Shown here: one piece after another, positions 11,401 to 24,282 of the stretch
Position numbering within the stretch: the stretch's first letter is position 1
Layout: the number at the start of each line of letters is the position of its first letter
Assembly (NCBI GenBank): GCA_024760905.1
Contig: CM045731.1
Span: 53,271,501 to 53,335,500 of the forward strand
DNA: 64,000 nucleotides
Origin: Plotosus lineatus
Lineage: Eukaryota; Chordata; Actinopteri; Siluriformes; Plotosidae
Direction: 5' to 3'
Notes under the pieces: generated by a model
Told to the model about the DNA's origin: nothing
What the model saw: the letters and a program-made list of their open reading frames with translations, nothing else
The model's database searches: none
Translations under genes and position numbers: made by a program

Positions 11401-13242
11401 TTTTTGTTGAAATGATTGTAATACAATGAATCTAATAATTTAAATAATTATCTCAATCAATAACTCAAATATAAGAGTTCAATGCTTATCATAAAAGAAA
11501 AAGAAACCTTGGCACACAGTGTTATGGAAATAAATTTGAACAATTTATTTAATTTTTGATGGCTTTGCCATACATTTCAGAAATAATTTCCTCAAATAAA
11601 CTAAGCAACAAAAATTTTTTTTTAAATCTTTTCTCTAACTCCATCAAGCAGATATGCACATGAACTGTACATAAATTATGAAACAATCAATGCTTATGAC
11701 CAAAATGTGACATTAAATAAAACACTCATTAAAAACACTTTTATTTATATCTTATTTACATAATAGCAACACAATTATATATAAATAACAACAGTGGATG
11801 CATCAATCAGGGAACAGTACAGTGGTATGATAAATAATGCATCATCTGGTAAAACTGGTAAACCCCACCCTGAAACCAGTTCTGCAATGGAAGACTGGAT
11901 GTTTTTTAAATCCTTAAAAAAAAGTTAAACAACTGAAAAAGGCACAAAAGCAGCTACAAATTTTAATTAAAAAAACTGATAGAATTTTATATCAGAAGTA
12001 AAAAAAAAATAAAAATCTAGCTAGTACTGGGACTTAACAACATATTACACTATTCTAAAAGAAAAAGTTCATACTATTGTGGAATCCACCTGTAATCTGA
12101 AATACTGGCACGCTTATGTTTATGTCTGTTAGGAGTTCTATCTTATTACACTTAACAGAATTTCACTTCATTTAAGAAAAATAAGACGACAAAGAAAGGA
12201 ATCAAGATGCTACAGTTACTGTCAAATCAATAAAAGTTCATTTCATAATTTAATCATGTTCAAGTCTTCATTGTCATTTAGAAAACTACACAAAAGGAAC
12301 ACAGGGGACTGGTTAATATTACTGGATGGACAAATATCTGGTTCCATGCTATATAGAGAAACAGGTTCAAGGCAAAGGAGTCTTATTGCACAGACCTCTG
12401 TTCATTCAGGACAGAAAGTATACAGTATTATGTACATGTATGTGTAATACTCATGTGAGTATTCAACAAAATATTAATTACTATAAAACATTTAAATAAA
12501 AATGTAAATCAAAAGAACAGCTTCAGATTTTTTTGTATTCATGCTACATTTAGTGTACAGTGCTTTTATATATTATATATAATATATAGACCTAAACCAT
12601 TTGCACAGTACTATATATGCATTATTCTATTAAAGGCTTTTTTTTTTTTTTTTTTTAAATCGACAGTTCACCTTCACACTATATCCCGATGTCTTAAGGA
12701 ACTCTGCACCCTGAAGCATATCCTTATCTGAAAATGTGTGTGATATTAACGATTCATCCAATTAATGCTGTCCATCAACATGAGCGAGCAAACATACAGT
12801 ACAAGTGGTGTAAATGGTGATGTTCTGCGAAAAGGTTAAGAGTAGTCGAGAGTGTAGAGATTGGGAGGAGAGAGCTTGATGAAAAGGTAGTCTTGGTGCA
12901 CTATGACAATGAGGTAGTCAGGAGGCATTGTGGGTAATATAGGAAACCATTCATGTTAATGAAACTGTAGAACTTCATTAAACATTATTAAAGATTAATA
13001 TACTTCAATGCAAGTTGTGGGTGGATCTTTCCTGGTGTCATGCTTTAGACATAACATAAGAGATGAAGCAGCATCGTGGTCGAATGAAGCTACGATTAGA
13101 CTTGGGTCAGTTGCAGCATCTGTGGAGGATCAAAATCTGGCTTTTGAGGTCACAGATTCCACCTACAGCACCACCCAGAGAACCACTGCAATGATAGCAA
13201 TGAGAACCAATGCCGTATCTGCTAGACTTCTCTCAGTGATTC
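11401..13242 (-). other. dnajc16: Probable dnajc16 3' UTR and intergenic tail
   Basis: AT-rich sequence free of recognisable repeats lies downstream of the dnajc16 stop on the minus strand. AATAAA (minus strand) occurs at 11544-11549 and again near 11740, so a 3' UTR of about 1.5-1.7 kb is plausible. The ORF at 12256-12447 on the plus strand shows no family features. Confidence 0.4.
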
Positions 13243-16200
13243 TTACTTATTGACCGTGATCTTATCCAGGCCAGGCCAGGCCGGGATGTAGTAGCGAGGT
13301 AGCGTGCCCTCCATCAGTCGCTCCATCCACAGGCCCAGGCGGTCCAGTTTGTGGTGGATGTGCAGAGTGGTGGAGCGTGAGCGTGCACCTCCTTTCCTGT
13401 GCTGGTGTTCGTCTCTAGAGCTGGACCTGGATCTTGAGTTCCCTGCATCCTCCTCTGGTCTGCTGTTAGCATCCTCACCCGTGTACACTGGCTTGAACAG
13501 ACACAGGTACTTCTTATGACCGTTGAGCGCCAGCACATAGCCCGTGTAGTCCGTCTTGCGGTTGCTGGCCTCCTCCTCTTCGTCTGCCTCCAGCTGCATG
13601 GCGTCCTGGGCATATTCCAGCAGGGTGGACATCCACTCATTATGCTTGTCCACGTTCAGGAAAGAGAAATGCAGTGTTTGGCTCCTGGAGATGGTAAACA
13701 TTAGTAACTCAGGGCCCCTATAAGTATTGGGCAATGTAAAAATGTGCAAGTTCACCCATTTAAAAAGATAAGAGAGGTTTGTAATTTTCATCATCGGTAC
13801 ACATCAAGCTTGAGAGACAGAATGTAAAAAAAAATCCAGGAAATCATATTGTATGATTTTTAAACAATTTATTTGTGAAAATGGGAGGCCAATAAGTATT
13901 GGGCAGCCAGCAAAAGTTACTTTTAATACTATGTAATGTAGCCTTGGTTGGCAGTGACGGAGGTCAAACGGTTCCTGTAGTTCTTGACCAGGTCTACACA
14001 CACTTTAGTTGGTATTGTGGCCAACTCCTCTGCACTGATCTTCTCTAGAGCTGTGATGTTTGTGGGCTGTCACTTGGCAACTCAAAGTTTTAACTCCCTC
14101 CACGATTTTCGATTGGGTTGAGGTCTGGAGACTGGCTCGGCCACTCCAGAACCTTGATATGCTTTTTACGGAGCCACTCCTTGGTTTTCTTGGCTGTGTG
14201 CTTTGGATTGTGATCATGCTGGAAGACCCAGCCATGATTCATCTTTAATGCTCTGACCGAGGGAAGGAGGTTTTTACCCAAAATGTCACAATACATGGCC
14301 CCATTCATGTTGCCATTGATACGGTGCAGTCTTCCTGTCCCTTTTGCAGAAAAGCATCCCCAAAGCATGTGTCCACCCCCATGCTTCACAGTAGGTCTGG
14401 TGTTCTTGGGATGCAACTCAGCATTCTTCTTCCTCCAAACATGGCGAGTGCTGTTTAAACCAAAAAGTTCAATTTTGGTCTCATCTGACCACATCACATT
14501 CTCCCAATCCTCCTCTGGATCGTCTAGATGGTCTTTAGCATATTTCAGACGGGCCTTTACATGTTTTTTGTTTAGTAGGGGAACCTTTCGGGCAATGCAG
14601 GATTTCATCTCATGACGATGTAGTGTGTTAGTTATTGTCATCTTTGTGATGCTGGTTCCTGCCGTCTTCAAATCATTGACCAGTTCCTGCCGTGTAGTTC
14701 TGGGCTGATTACTCACTGTTCTCAGGATCCTTTCAACCCCACGAGGTGAGATCTTGCATGGAGCGCCACTCCTAGGGAGGTTGTCAGTGATGTTATACAT
14801 CTTCCATTTTCTAATAATGTTTCCAACTGTTGATCTTTTCTCACAAAGTTGTTTACCAATTGCAGTTTGACTCATCCTAGCTTTGTGCAGTTGTACAATT
14901 TTATCTCTGGTGTCTTTGGGAAGCTCTCTGGTCTTGGTCATGGTGAAGACTGCAGTCTGACAGTTTGAAGATGTGTGCAGGTTTGAAGGCGTCTCTTATG
15001 CATCTAATCAGTTCAAACGACTTTGAACTTGCACATTTTTACGTTGCCCAATACTTATTGGCCCCACTGTATATAATTACACTACAGTGTACTCACAGAC
15101 AATATATTGACAAAAGGTACTTGTAATGAACCAGTATTGTAAGGGTCGCATCTCACATGTTAAAAGCCTAATTTGTTCCAAGTCTCCAGTCCTTGGAATG
15201 GATAAACCCTTTAAAAATGATAAAAGTACACCAATTTTGTATGAAATATGTATTAAAAGTAAAAGAAAATGATTTATTAAACCATTTAAACATTTTTATT
15301 AACACACATACACACACAGACCTCTCTCGCTCTCTATCTCCTTCTCTCACCATGTGCTGCGGGCCACGCCCACAAGACATGAATTCAAAGCTCATTCCCT
15401 GCTTGACAAACTCAACTTTAATTTGATTCCTTGAGGGATCGGGATGCCAGATAAGCTCAAATTCACCCACATTTATTAAACATGTACTGAATTAAAACAA
15501 CTTATAAAACTAAACTAAACACTAAAGCGTGAAGCTTCCTTCTGTCTCTATCTGGGAAGCCAGTGGGGCGGGATGTTGAGAAACAGCCAATGAGAGAGCA
15601 ACTCGTGAGTCGTGTGAAATTGTCATTGGCGCGTGGGTGGTTTCATATTTCAGGGACGGAAACTCAAGAAAATGTTTTTCGTAATCCGGGGATTTCATAC
15701 AAAGGGGTCTTCGTAAATTGGGGGCCGACTGTATTATATACACACACACAGACGCTCCTCGACTTACGTTCATACGTTTGTTTTTTTTTCACCCCAAAAA
15801 AGTCAAATTTTGAGTTTAGACGTACCTACGTAATACGCTGACGCAATGATGCTGTATGCATTGTTTACAAACTACAGACTGAGTGTATATATGAGTTATA
15901 TAGCGTATTACCCTTGTGTTAAGACGTCGTCGCTGTGATCTTTGTGTTTACACCGTTTTGCGGGCTTTTGTAACCCTCAGCAAATATGGTTTGTCAGAAG
16001 TGTAAGCCGACTAGCAAGGGTGCAAGTCTCATACACAGAGATGAATTAACTATCTTCTGAGATCGGCACATTCTTCATATTTATTATCTTTTAGCAGAAT
16101 CCTAAGAGTGTATACTTATTTTTATATTAATATTAATTAGGATTTGTACTTGTTCTTTGTATGCATCTCTTGAATAAAGTTTACTTACTTACTTACACAA

Positions 16201-19200
16201 AAGAAAGAACGCTCGCTTTGCTGGGAAACTGCATCAGTGCAGGCTGTGTTATAAACAAGTTCAACAGCACCCTTGTGCACTTGAAAGACCGGAAGTCCGT
16301 TATGACCCACAGCAAGTACATTACTTTCGGTATTGAGCACCTCACATATTGTAAGCGTTGATTGGCTGTTTTAAGCTTCATGTAAAGTGACTCAGTATAA
16401 ATAAGTGACTAATTTGAAATTAATGTTGATATTATTTTACAATGTTATGTTTATAATAATTGATTTAGGGCTGTTTTATGAGATACGGTAATGGTATTTA
16501 TGGATGTATAGTACAGTATGAGCGTCATACGTCACACGTTATACGTCACTGTAACAACTTATGTTCACTTTCAACTTACGCTCGGCGTCTGTATATAAGG
16601 CATTGTTTGGTATGGGGACGTTAGCGAAGGTGATATGTAGGGATATGGGTGGGGAGATATTAATTGGGGTGTTGTATAGGGATATTGGTGGTGGTGGTTT
16701 TATATGGGGGGTGTTGTTTTTGGGTGTTGGTGGAGGTTTTGTATAGGGATGTTTGTGGTTGTCACTGTTTCTTAGAGGGTTTGTTTATGGTTGGAACTAC
16801 AGTGGTACCTCACCTTATGAAAGTCTCACCAAACAAAAAAATTCAGGTTTTGAAAAGCATTTTCCTCACATTTTTGTCTCAGGATACGAAACAAGGTCAT
16901 GTTACGAAAGCGCCATATTAAAAATTCAAATGCGCCATTCAAACATTCAAACAATGCACGAGCTGCTCTCCCATCAATGACGTTCAAACATCCCACCCCG
17001 CTAGCCTCCCATTGGCCAACAACTAAGCTGTCGTTCATGTTGTCTTCACTCAAGCACCATCTTGGACAGGGATCCCATTGTCGAGGAGGAATGACGCCGC
17101 TACCTCTCATTGCCCATTATAGAGCTGAATCCACCATGATGCTTTTCGTGTAAAGACAGAGTTACTGTTGTTTTATGCTTTATTTCTTGACTCAGGCTTT
17201 TAACATTCCATAAACATTTGTAAGATTATAACTCTGCTAAGAAGACATATGGTCAACATGTGCGCACACACACACACACACGCGTGTGTGATTTCCAGTG
17301 TGAGTGAGAAGAAGAAACGACTTCGAGTGATATCACAAAGGAATATGGCCAAACCCGTCTACCATCGGTACGATATTGAAGCAGAAGGAGGTCTTAAAAG
17401 GTATGCTTTTATAATTTTTAAAGGGTTTAGGGAGTAGTATTGGGAGCCTTGGAACGAATCACGCATTTTACATGTAAAATGCGGTTCAACTTACGAAAAA
17501 TGCAGGTTACGAAAAAAGTTCTGGAACGGATTAATTTCATAAGGTGAGGTACCACTGTATATATATAAAAAAACCACTAACCCAGTGAAGGAGTACACCT
17601 CCTTGGCGAACTTGCTGAGCAGAATATTTTTGGTTGCATCCGTAAGCACCAGCACCACGTTGACATGACCGGGTCTCAGCTTTACCAAATTGCTGGTATA
17701 CGTGATGTCCGTTAACTCAGTCACCTCCACAAAGTTCTTCTTTGGTGGACGGCTGCTCCAAAAAAAAACCCAAAAAACAAAAAAACCCAGATTTAGATGG
17801 CAGGGGGTTGGAGCATGAAAACCTAACAAGAACAACAAAGCAACAGGGTCACATATTGATATTTGAGGCACCTGGATGTGCTGATGTTGCCTGGTGATCC
17901 ATTCTGGGTCTTTGCTGCCTCTTTTTTTTTTTGTTTCATTGGGTTCTCCTCAGCAGACTCACTAGAGCCAATAAATTAAAAAAAAAAAAAAAATCACATC
18001 ATCTGCTTGATCTGGGGGTTGGTTTACAGGGTCCAGAGCCTAAGACAACAATGAGGTCCACATGTCCCTCTCCCCAGCCACTTCCTTTAGCTTTTCTGGG
18101 GGGATGCTAAGGGTATTTCCAGACCAGACAAGAGACATAGTCCCTCCAGCGTGTTGTAGGTTGACCCCATAGGTTACTCCAAGTGGGACATACCTGAAAC
18201 ACCATACCAGGGAGCTGTTCGGGAGGGCTTTACAGCTGAGGCCACTTCGGTCTGCCTGTCAACCTCCCGCTCCATCCTTCCCTCCCTCATAAGCAAGACC
18301 CTGAGATACTTGGATTCTTCCACTTCAAAAACTCATACTACTTGAATGCAAGTTTCAGAAAATGGTGATGAGAGGGTATATATTCTGAAGCGTACCTGAA
18401 AGCCTGAATGACCACCGTGCCAAACAGGATGAAAAGTGCGGAGAAGATCAGAGACAGCAGAGGTATCATTTCCCGCCTGCAATAATGAGTGTTACAGTAG
18501 TGACTTCCTTTTAAACTACATGTCTTCCCCACCCCAAGTAAACCATTTATAGTCGGCCCCCTTCTTGCGAAATTAATCGTTCCAGCGCCTTTTTCAGAAC
18601 CTGGAGTTTTCGTAAGTAGAGGCACATTTTACATGTAAAACGCGTGATTCATTCCAAGGTTCCCAAGACTACCTCATGAACCCTTTAAAAATTATAAAAG
18701 TACACGAATTTTGTATGAAATATGTGTTAAATTAAAATAAAATTATTTATTAAACTATTTAAACATTTTATTAACATTTATTAATTAAACCATTATTAAA
18801 CATTTTTTATTAACCAATTTTTTTATTAACCAAACCAAACATTATTAAGCATTTGTGATGCACTCAGCCAAGTGCGGGCGGCGTCGTGGCCGACACCGGA
18901 GCTTTTGGGGCGGAACGCGACTTGTCTGAACCTCAGAACTGTTCAGCAGGCAAGTGCACTTTGAACACTTGTTTCGTACTCAACCTTGACTCATTTTTTG
19001 AGGGATTGGAGGTCCGGATGAGCCGTGCCCCGTCTTGGGGGGCTCTGGTGTTGGTTGTGACGCCGCCCACACTTGGCAGAGCGTGCCATATTAATTAAAC
19101 ATTTACTGACACAACTTAAAAATAAAAAAATAAGCTGCAGTGAGCACTTTCAAAAAACTCACGAACCAAGAGTACATCTCTCCTTTACACATGTGACAAA

Positions 19201-20130
19201 TAAGCATTATATGAACAGTACTATGGAGATTCAGCTCCCGCCTGGCCAATGGGAGTCCAATGGGAGGCCAGCGAGGCAGGATGTTGGGAGACAGCCAATG
19301 AGAGAGCAACTTGTGCATTGTTTGAATGGCGCGTTTAAATGTTTGAATGGCAGGTTTGGCGCTTTTTGTAAGAAGAACTTGTTTCGTATACAGAAGACAA
19401 AAATTTAGGAAAATGTTTTTTGTATGCATTTGTTTATACCCACAATTTGACAATGCACATCTACAACAACTGACATGGCTGCTATGCAAACGATCAATAC
19501 TGGATTTTACGTATTCAGGGGTTTTCGTAAAAAGGGGGCCGACTGTACTAGGTTAAGTAACTATTCACCAATTGTTGTGCAGAACATCGTTGACCATTTC
19601 AGACAAGAAGTCATATGCTGCATACGTCCATCTGATTAAAAACATCTGCAATTAGACAAACAGAGACTTTAATTACACTGTTATTACTGAAGAAAACTAA
19701 TGAACAAAAACACGATCCAATCCTGCCATGGCACACTAATCATGTCACTATTCGTACTATAAATATTTAGAGAATGTAAAATAGGTCAGAACTTATTAGA
19801 TTTCCCTTAAAAAAGACTCACTGAAGCAAATTCATTATTAAGCTCCGGCAGCATGGCATCATGGGTAAGGATGGAAGGATCTTTGCGTAGCCGTTCTAGC
19901 TCTTCCAACAACCTGTGTTTGTCCTCCTCGCTGCCATTCCAGCCACCTTGGATGGGCTTATAATGCACCTTACCGGCCCCATTACGCCGCTCCAGGAGAA
20001 CCACCTAACACACACACTATTTATTCATTTATTCAAATTATTCATTTAACAAACCGATTACTCTTACTAGAGTCACAAATCTTTTGTGAAGGCAGGGTAC
20101 ACCCTGAACAGCACTCCTGGCCAATTACAG

Positions 20131-20171
<41 letters not shown>

Positions 20172-23100
20172 AAACCATTCACCCTTACACCCATGCACCG
20201 ACAAGGTGTGTAGCCATCAGCCTGTAGGATGCAGCTCCGAATCCAGATTGATGCCGCAGCCATCCATGACCTGAGGGGGTTGATTGGCTGAGCACTCAGA
20301 GGGATGGCATGTGCTCACTTCCCTGTTACTGAAAGCAATCACAAGCCAATCATAAGTGTCTGTGAGTTCATTGGTCCAAAGAGATGGATAGACAGCGCTC
20401 TCCCTCGGAGTGTGTTGGGCTGCCCCTGAATGTGTATGTGCAGCTGTCCATAAAGGTGAGGGTGTCAGAATTGTGTATCACGTAAGGAGTATGTGCAGGT
20501 AATGACACTCCCCGGATGGTGATGGTCATACGTGATCGGGATGAGGTATGCTTTTTATCTTGACAAATACGTATTAATGACATGATAATGTTACTGTGTA
20601 TAATACTGAGTTTTAATGCTTGTTAATGTGTCAGAGACCCGAATCCGCTCTGAATTTCTCACACAACCAAGTACAAGAATCATTAGTCTATGATATTATA
20701 TTATATAGTATATTAGTCTGTTAGTCTATATGAGATTTTTGTTCCCCGTTTGAGCACTGTGCTGCACTGAGCATGTACCTGTGGCGGAGTGTCTCTGTTC
20801 CTCAGCAGTACACTGCACAGAGGCTGCTGCTGGCGTTGGTACACGTACGCAAAGCGAAGAACTTCCTCTGTGTTCGTAGAAGCCAGAGACAAGAAGGCTT
20901 TGTTTCCTGGGACAAAGATGTCTTCCTCACCAGTGATGAGTAGAACACAATATCTGCAAAGAGAAGAGTATTCAACAACAACTACTACTACACTTTATCC
21001 AGTCTTCACACAGACAAAACAAGATGTTATGCACCACACAGCTGCACATTTTGTGTCAGGAACCTGACGTGTGAAGACATCCAGGAATGTATACGAAGAC
21101 AGTTTTGTAATTTAAAACTTTTACATTTCATCCCTAACAGCCGCATGACAACAATTATCTCTGGCAATGCTTCCACCGAGTTGTTCTATAGAACATGGCC
21201 TAATTTTTTAACAACCGAACAATTCAGTATTTATGAATGGAAAAAAGATCTGCTTCCTGGGTTAAATCACCCAATATTATAGATGACTTGATGGTGTCCA
21301 GCTTACTTTCTCCGTCGATGAAACTGCTTGACAGGACAAAGCTCATTAAAGACCTTCTGGTTCACCAGCCGAGGGGCAAGAAGAAATTTGTTGTTGGAGA
21401 TGAATTCATCAATTATTTGTTTTTTCAGCCCTTTAGCCTATTTAAATGAAAAAAAAAGGGAAAAAAAAAAAATCATCATCATCATCACCACTACCACACC
21501 GTTTTGGCTGCATGACATCCAGCTTAATAACTCAACCTGTATAATATCGGCCGGTTTCTCCATGTTCTCCTTGAAGGCAAGCATGGTCGGTGCATATGTG
21601 TTGATATTGTACTGCTTGAGCAGGTTGGCTGTCTCAGACAGACCCTGGTCCACATAGCCAAACTGTACGTACTCCTTATAAGCAAACGCAGTCAGCTGTG
21701 GAGAGACGGATCACAGTCAAACGTCATTACTCACACACTGCAGCTGTACCATGTGCCATCTAAACATAGTCATACATACCTTATACAGCAGAGGAACCAC
21801 AGGCACTTGGTCAAAAAGCAGAACGTGGGGCTTGTTTACACCATACCAGCTCTTCAGGAAGTCTCGGTCGTTCCGATCAGTGACCTGAGCAGCAATGGCA
21901 AAAGAGATCAGAAGTGTGGATAAATTAAAATATCCAATCATTTAAAGCTTTACTGTCAATCAGAGGTGTCTACATTTTAGATACTGGGGAAAACTGTAGA
22001 AGAATTATTGTCATGACTCACAAACTAATAAAACTTGATTGGTGTTTGTAACTGAAGATAGTTGAAGAAAAATGCTTTAAAAATGTATAAAGTACAAAGA
22101 ATTTTAATTTTGAAGTGAAGAATTCAGAATGGCTGAAAGCTGAGGTCAGGAGCCATATTGATGAAGCACACTCAGGGCTGCGTGTGTGCTCTTCGGGCCC
22201 GTTAACACTACATGTATTGCACTGAAAACAGCAAACAGTAGATTGAGAGCATAGATTGGAAAGAGATTAAAGACCGGCTTCCATGTTTGGCGATCAGCAG
22301 TTCAATTAAGTGACACAAAAAGAATGCTGTTTATTATAGTACAGACACGTCTACAATGCAGCCATAGCTCCATAAGTGCATTTATAGAAATGGTGTTCAG
22401 GTGTGTGAATGAGTGAGCAGAGCCTACAATAACCCGACTTATGCAACGTGATTTTAATGGAAATGTATTGAAATGGTGACTTCAATTTTCAGCCAATTTA
22501 CGCAAAAATCCGACTTATACAATGGTATTTTAATGGAATTATAATTGGAAAAAAATCAGGATCTCGGAGAGGTCTGAGAGTTAAGCGATTATCAGAGTTA
22601 TGCAACATCGACTTATGAGATATTTACTGTAAGTCAAGTTATAATAATCCATTTATCCCTAGTAAAGGCCCCTTGCACTCTAAGTGCTCCTCTAGTTATT
22701 ACTTCCACCAAGTGGGAAGGTGATGAAATTGGTTGTGTCTCTGTGTGTGCCTCCAACTACAATAATTCGGAATCTGATAGATTTATACAAAACATTTAAA
22801 AAATAAAAAAAAAAAAAATTAGGCCGATGAAAAAGTGATGAAGTTCCAGACCTAGGAAATCACCCAGAATGCGCAGGAAGAAAAATAAATATGGAACTTA
22901 AAAATAATTTCAGAACAGGCCACAAGAGGGCACCATAACACTACATCATCTACTACTATAACCGAAGTCAAGAAGAGATTTCACTATGATGGTCGAGGTT
23001 TGCACTCTTTTTGTTACTATTTTGCCACATACCCTTAACTTCATGGACTAAAGTATATCTTCATGAAATCCTCCATCTAAGAATCTCTCATAGACAGAAG

Positions 23101-23746
23101 ATCTGAGTTATGCTCTTACCTTCTCGACTAGTCTCTGAGGGAGCAGGTCATCCACAAACTGCATGAGGTGCTCCTTGGCCAAGGCGTAGTTAAAGAAAGC
23201 CACTTTTCCGTTGACAACGCCGAGTATGGACGGAGTTCGGTGAGCACCCAGATGATTCGCCAAGCGTCTCTCGTACCCAATGTCGACCACACCTATTCCT
23301 ACACCTACGAAACATCAACACAAGGACACATCAGGACGAAAATCATGCTGTGCAGAAGCTGAGCTGTACACATTAAATCATTATTTTAAAAAACTGTATT
23401 GACCAAGAGGTTCCAGTTCCTGCAAGGCGTCCCTCCACACGGGATCCATGTGGACACAGGTGAAGCACCAGTCTGAGGTGATCTTAATCAGATATGGTCG
23501 TTTGAAGCTGTCAGGCACGACATTGTTGATGTACTGATTGTAGTGAAGCATGTACTTGGTGTCAGTGGAGTCACGGCTGCCCTTGCTATTAAAGGGGAAG
23601 TTGAAGATGGACTCGTCGAAGTAGAAGTTGTCGTGAGAGTGACGGAAGCCATGAGGCCCATAAGGCTGCGAGGTAGACTGCTTGTAGCGATCGTAATTGG
23701 CTCTTTTTTCTTCATTGGATAAAATCTGAACATTAACACCCCCCCC

Positions 23747-23794
<48 letters not shown>

Positions 23795-24211
23795 ATGAGA
23801 GACTATCAGCAATCATTATTTAGTAATAAAAACCCAAAGCCAATAAAATGCTCTGAGATAATACCTTGTAGGATTTACTAATCCTAATAAACATATCCTC
23901 TGCATCTGGGCTCTTGTTTTTATCTGGATGCCTGCCGACAGAAGATACCAAAGATATACAAGTGAGTTTGAAGGGTTCACCCTAGAAACACGGACAATTT
24001 TGGCTTCTGGACGATTTTAATTTGCTGAACGTTACCATTCTTTCACGAGACGTTTATACACCTTCTTGATTTCAGCCTGGCTTGCACCCTTGGTCACCCC
24101 TAGGATCTTGTAGGGGTCAAACTCTGCACTGTCTCCCTGGACTCCAGTCAAGGGACCACAAAGGGTCAGAATGAAATAAAGATTCAGCCACAGCATCATG
24201 GATTTATTCAT
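13243..24211 (-). CDS. dnajc16: DnaJ heat shock protein family member C16, ER co-chaperone with thioredoxin-like domain
   Basis: Fourteen coding exons (minus strand, 5' to 3'): 24211-24036, 23931-23865, 23725-23404, 23304-23120, 21884-21780, 21695-21537, 21437-21307, 20953-20779, 20004-19822, 19645-19569, 18476-18396, 17961-17872, 17752-17582, 13684-13243. The sum is 2364 nt, 787 aa, near the roughly 780 aa of human DNAJC16. A signal peptide (about residues 5-26) leads into a J domain with HPD at 60-62, which stimulates Hsp70-type ATPases. A thioredoxin-like domain follows with [14 protein letters not shown], CxxC at 168-171. Exon 11 encodes a hydrophobic membrane helix (about 530-553), and the tail is conserved ([54 protein letters not shown]). 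Start chosen because it opens the signal peptide, shortly after an acceptor at 24220/24221, so a 5' non-coding exon is expected. Exon 12 contains a coding A11 tract. Introns 10 and 13 carry transposons. Confidence 0.95.
13707..15069 (-). mobile_element. Tc1-like transposon with near-intact transposase
   Basis: Bounded by TA dinucleotides (13705-13706, 15070-15071). The ends are inverted repeats: right end CAGTGGGGCCAATAAGTATT, left end CTCAGGGCCCCTATAAGTATT, both continuing GGGCAA(C/T)GTAAAAATGTGCAAGTTC. The minus-strand ORF at 14941-14090 (283 codons) has N-terminal paired-like helix-turn-helix domains (GIGKQL-like region [20 protein letters not shown]), [11 protein letters not shown], and catalytic D in WSDETK, D in [10 protein letters not shown] and E in DLNPIE. 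The spacing between the last two is 34 residues (DD34E). A one-base loss just after NPIEN shifts the frame and ends the protein early. It lies in dnajc16 intron 13, same strand, 22 bases from the exon 14 acceptor. Confidence 0.92.
15145..15734. mobile_element. pogo/Tigger-like element, one end truncated (copy 2)
   Basis: The right end reads GGGGGCCGACTG followed by TA. The interior matches the 32912-34153 copy, including GCTGCGGGCCACGCCCACAA and 'ggatgttgagaaacagccaa'. The left terminal repeat is missing or too decayed to place; the left border is approximate. In dnajc16 intron 13. Confidence 0.7.
15749..16591. mobile_element. TA-flanked DNA transposon/MITE with CAGACG ends
   Basis: Left end CAGACGCTCCTCGACTTACG, right end CTTACGCTCGGCGTCTG followed by TA. 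These form an imperfect inverted repeat of about 20 bases, similar in style to pogo/Tigger termini but distinct from the other family here. No intact ORF inside; two tandem CTTA units near 16180. Adjacent to copy 2 in dnajc16 intron 13. Confidence 0.65.
16800..17557. mobile_element. pogo/Tigger-like element, both ends present (copy 3)
   Basis: Begins CAGTGGTACCTCACCTTATG and ends with its inverted copy (CATAAGGTGAGGTACCACTG). TA flanks both ends (16798-16799, 17558-17559). The interior keeps a decayed version of the helix-turn-helix coding stretch better preserved at 31300-31500 (here 'gatatcacaaaggaatatgg', near 17328). 758 bases, within dnajc16 intron 13, its right end 24 bases from the exon 13 donor. 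Confidence 0.85.
17922..17932 (-). repeat. dnajc16: Coding A11 homopolymer in dnajc16 exon 12
   Basis: Eleven Ts on the plus strand read as CAA AAA AAA AAA (residues Q564-K567) on the gene strand. Only a length of 11 (modulo 3) keeps the frame into exon 13, and the frame downstream is conserved. Confidence 0.85.
18550..19545. mobile_element. pogo/Tigger-like element, both ends present (copy 4)
   Basis: Left end TAGTCGGCCCCCTTCTTGCG (first base C to T), right end GGGGGCCGACTG, TA on both sides (18548-18549, 19546-19547), 996 bases. It fills most of dnajc16 intron 10 and ends 23 bases from the exon 10 donor. Confidence 0.85.
20083..20275 (-). repeat. SINE B fragment with (AC)n
   Basis: Minus-strand SINE B pieces ('gcagggtacaccctgaacagc', 'catgcaccgacaag') split by an (AC)n tract at about 20131-20166. 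In dnajc16 intron 8. Confidence 0.45.
21960..23110. other. dnajc16 intron 4, mostly unassigned
   Basis: No coding signal beyond the flanking exons. Around 22430-22640 there is a decayed sequence with repeated 'cgacttatgcaac'-type motifs that resembles a Tigger-like MITE. I could not define its ends. Confidence 0.35.
23744..23792. repeat. C-run and (CA)n beside dnajc16 exon 3 acceptor
   Basis: A run of Cs (about 23740-23749) followed by (CA)n to 23792. On the gene strand this is (TG)n then a G-run, ending about 15 bases before the exon 3 acceptor at 23725/23726. Confidence 0.9.
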
Positions 24212-24230
24212 GACTCCAGACTGAAATAAG

Positions 24231-24231
24231 C

Positions 24232-24282
<51 letters not shown>
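24231..24282. repeat. (ATA)n microsatellite upstream of dnajc16 start exon
   Basis: About 17 trinucleotide units, 10-60 bases upstream of the acceptor at 24220/24221 of the first dnajc16 coding exon. It reads as (TAT)n, a pyrimidine-poor tract, on the gene strand. Confidence 0.9.
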
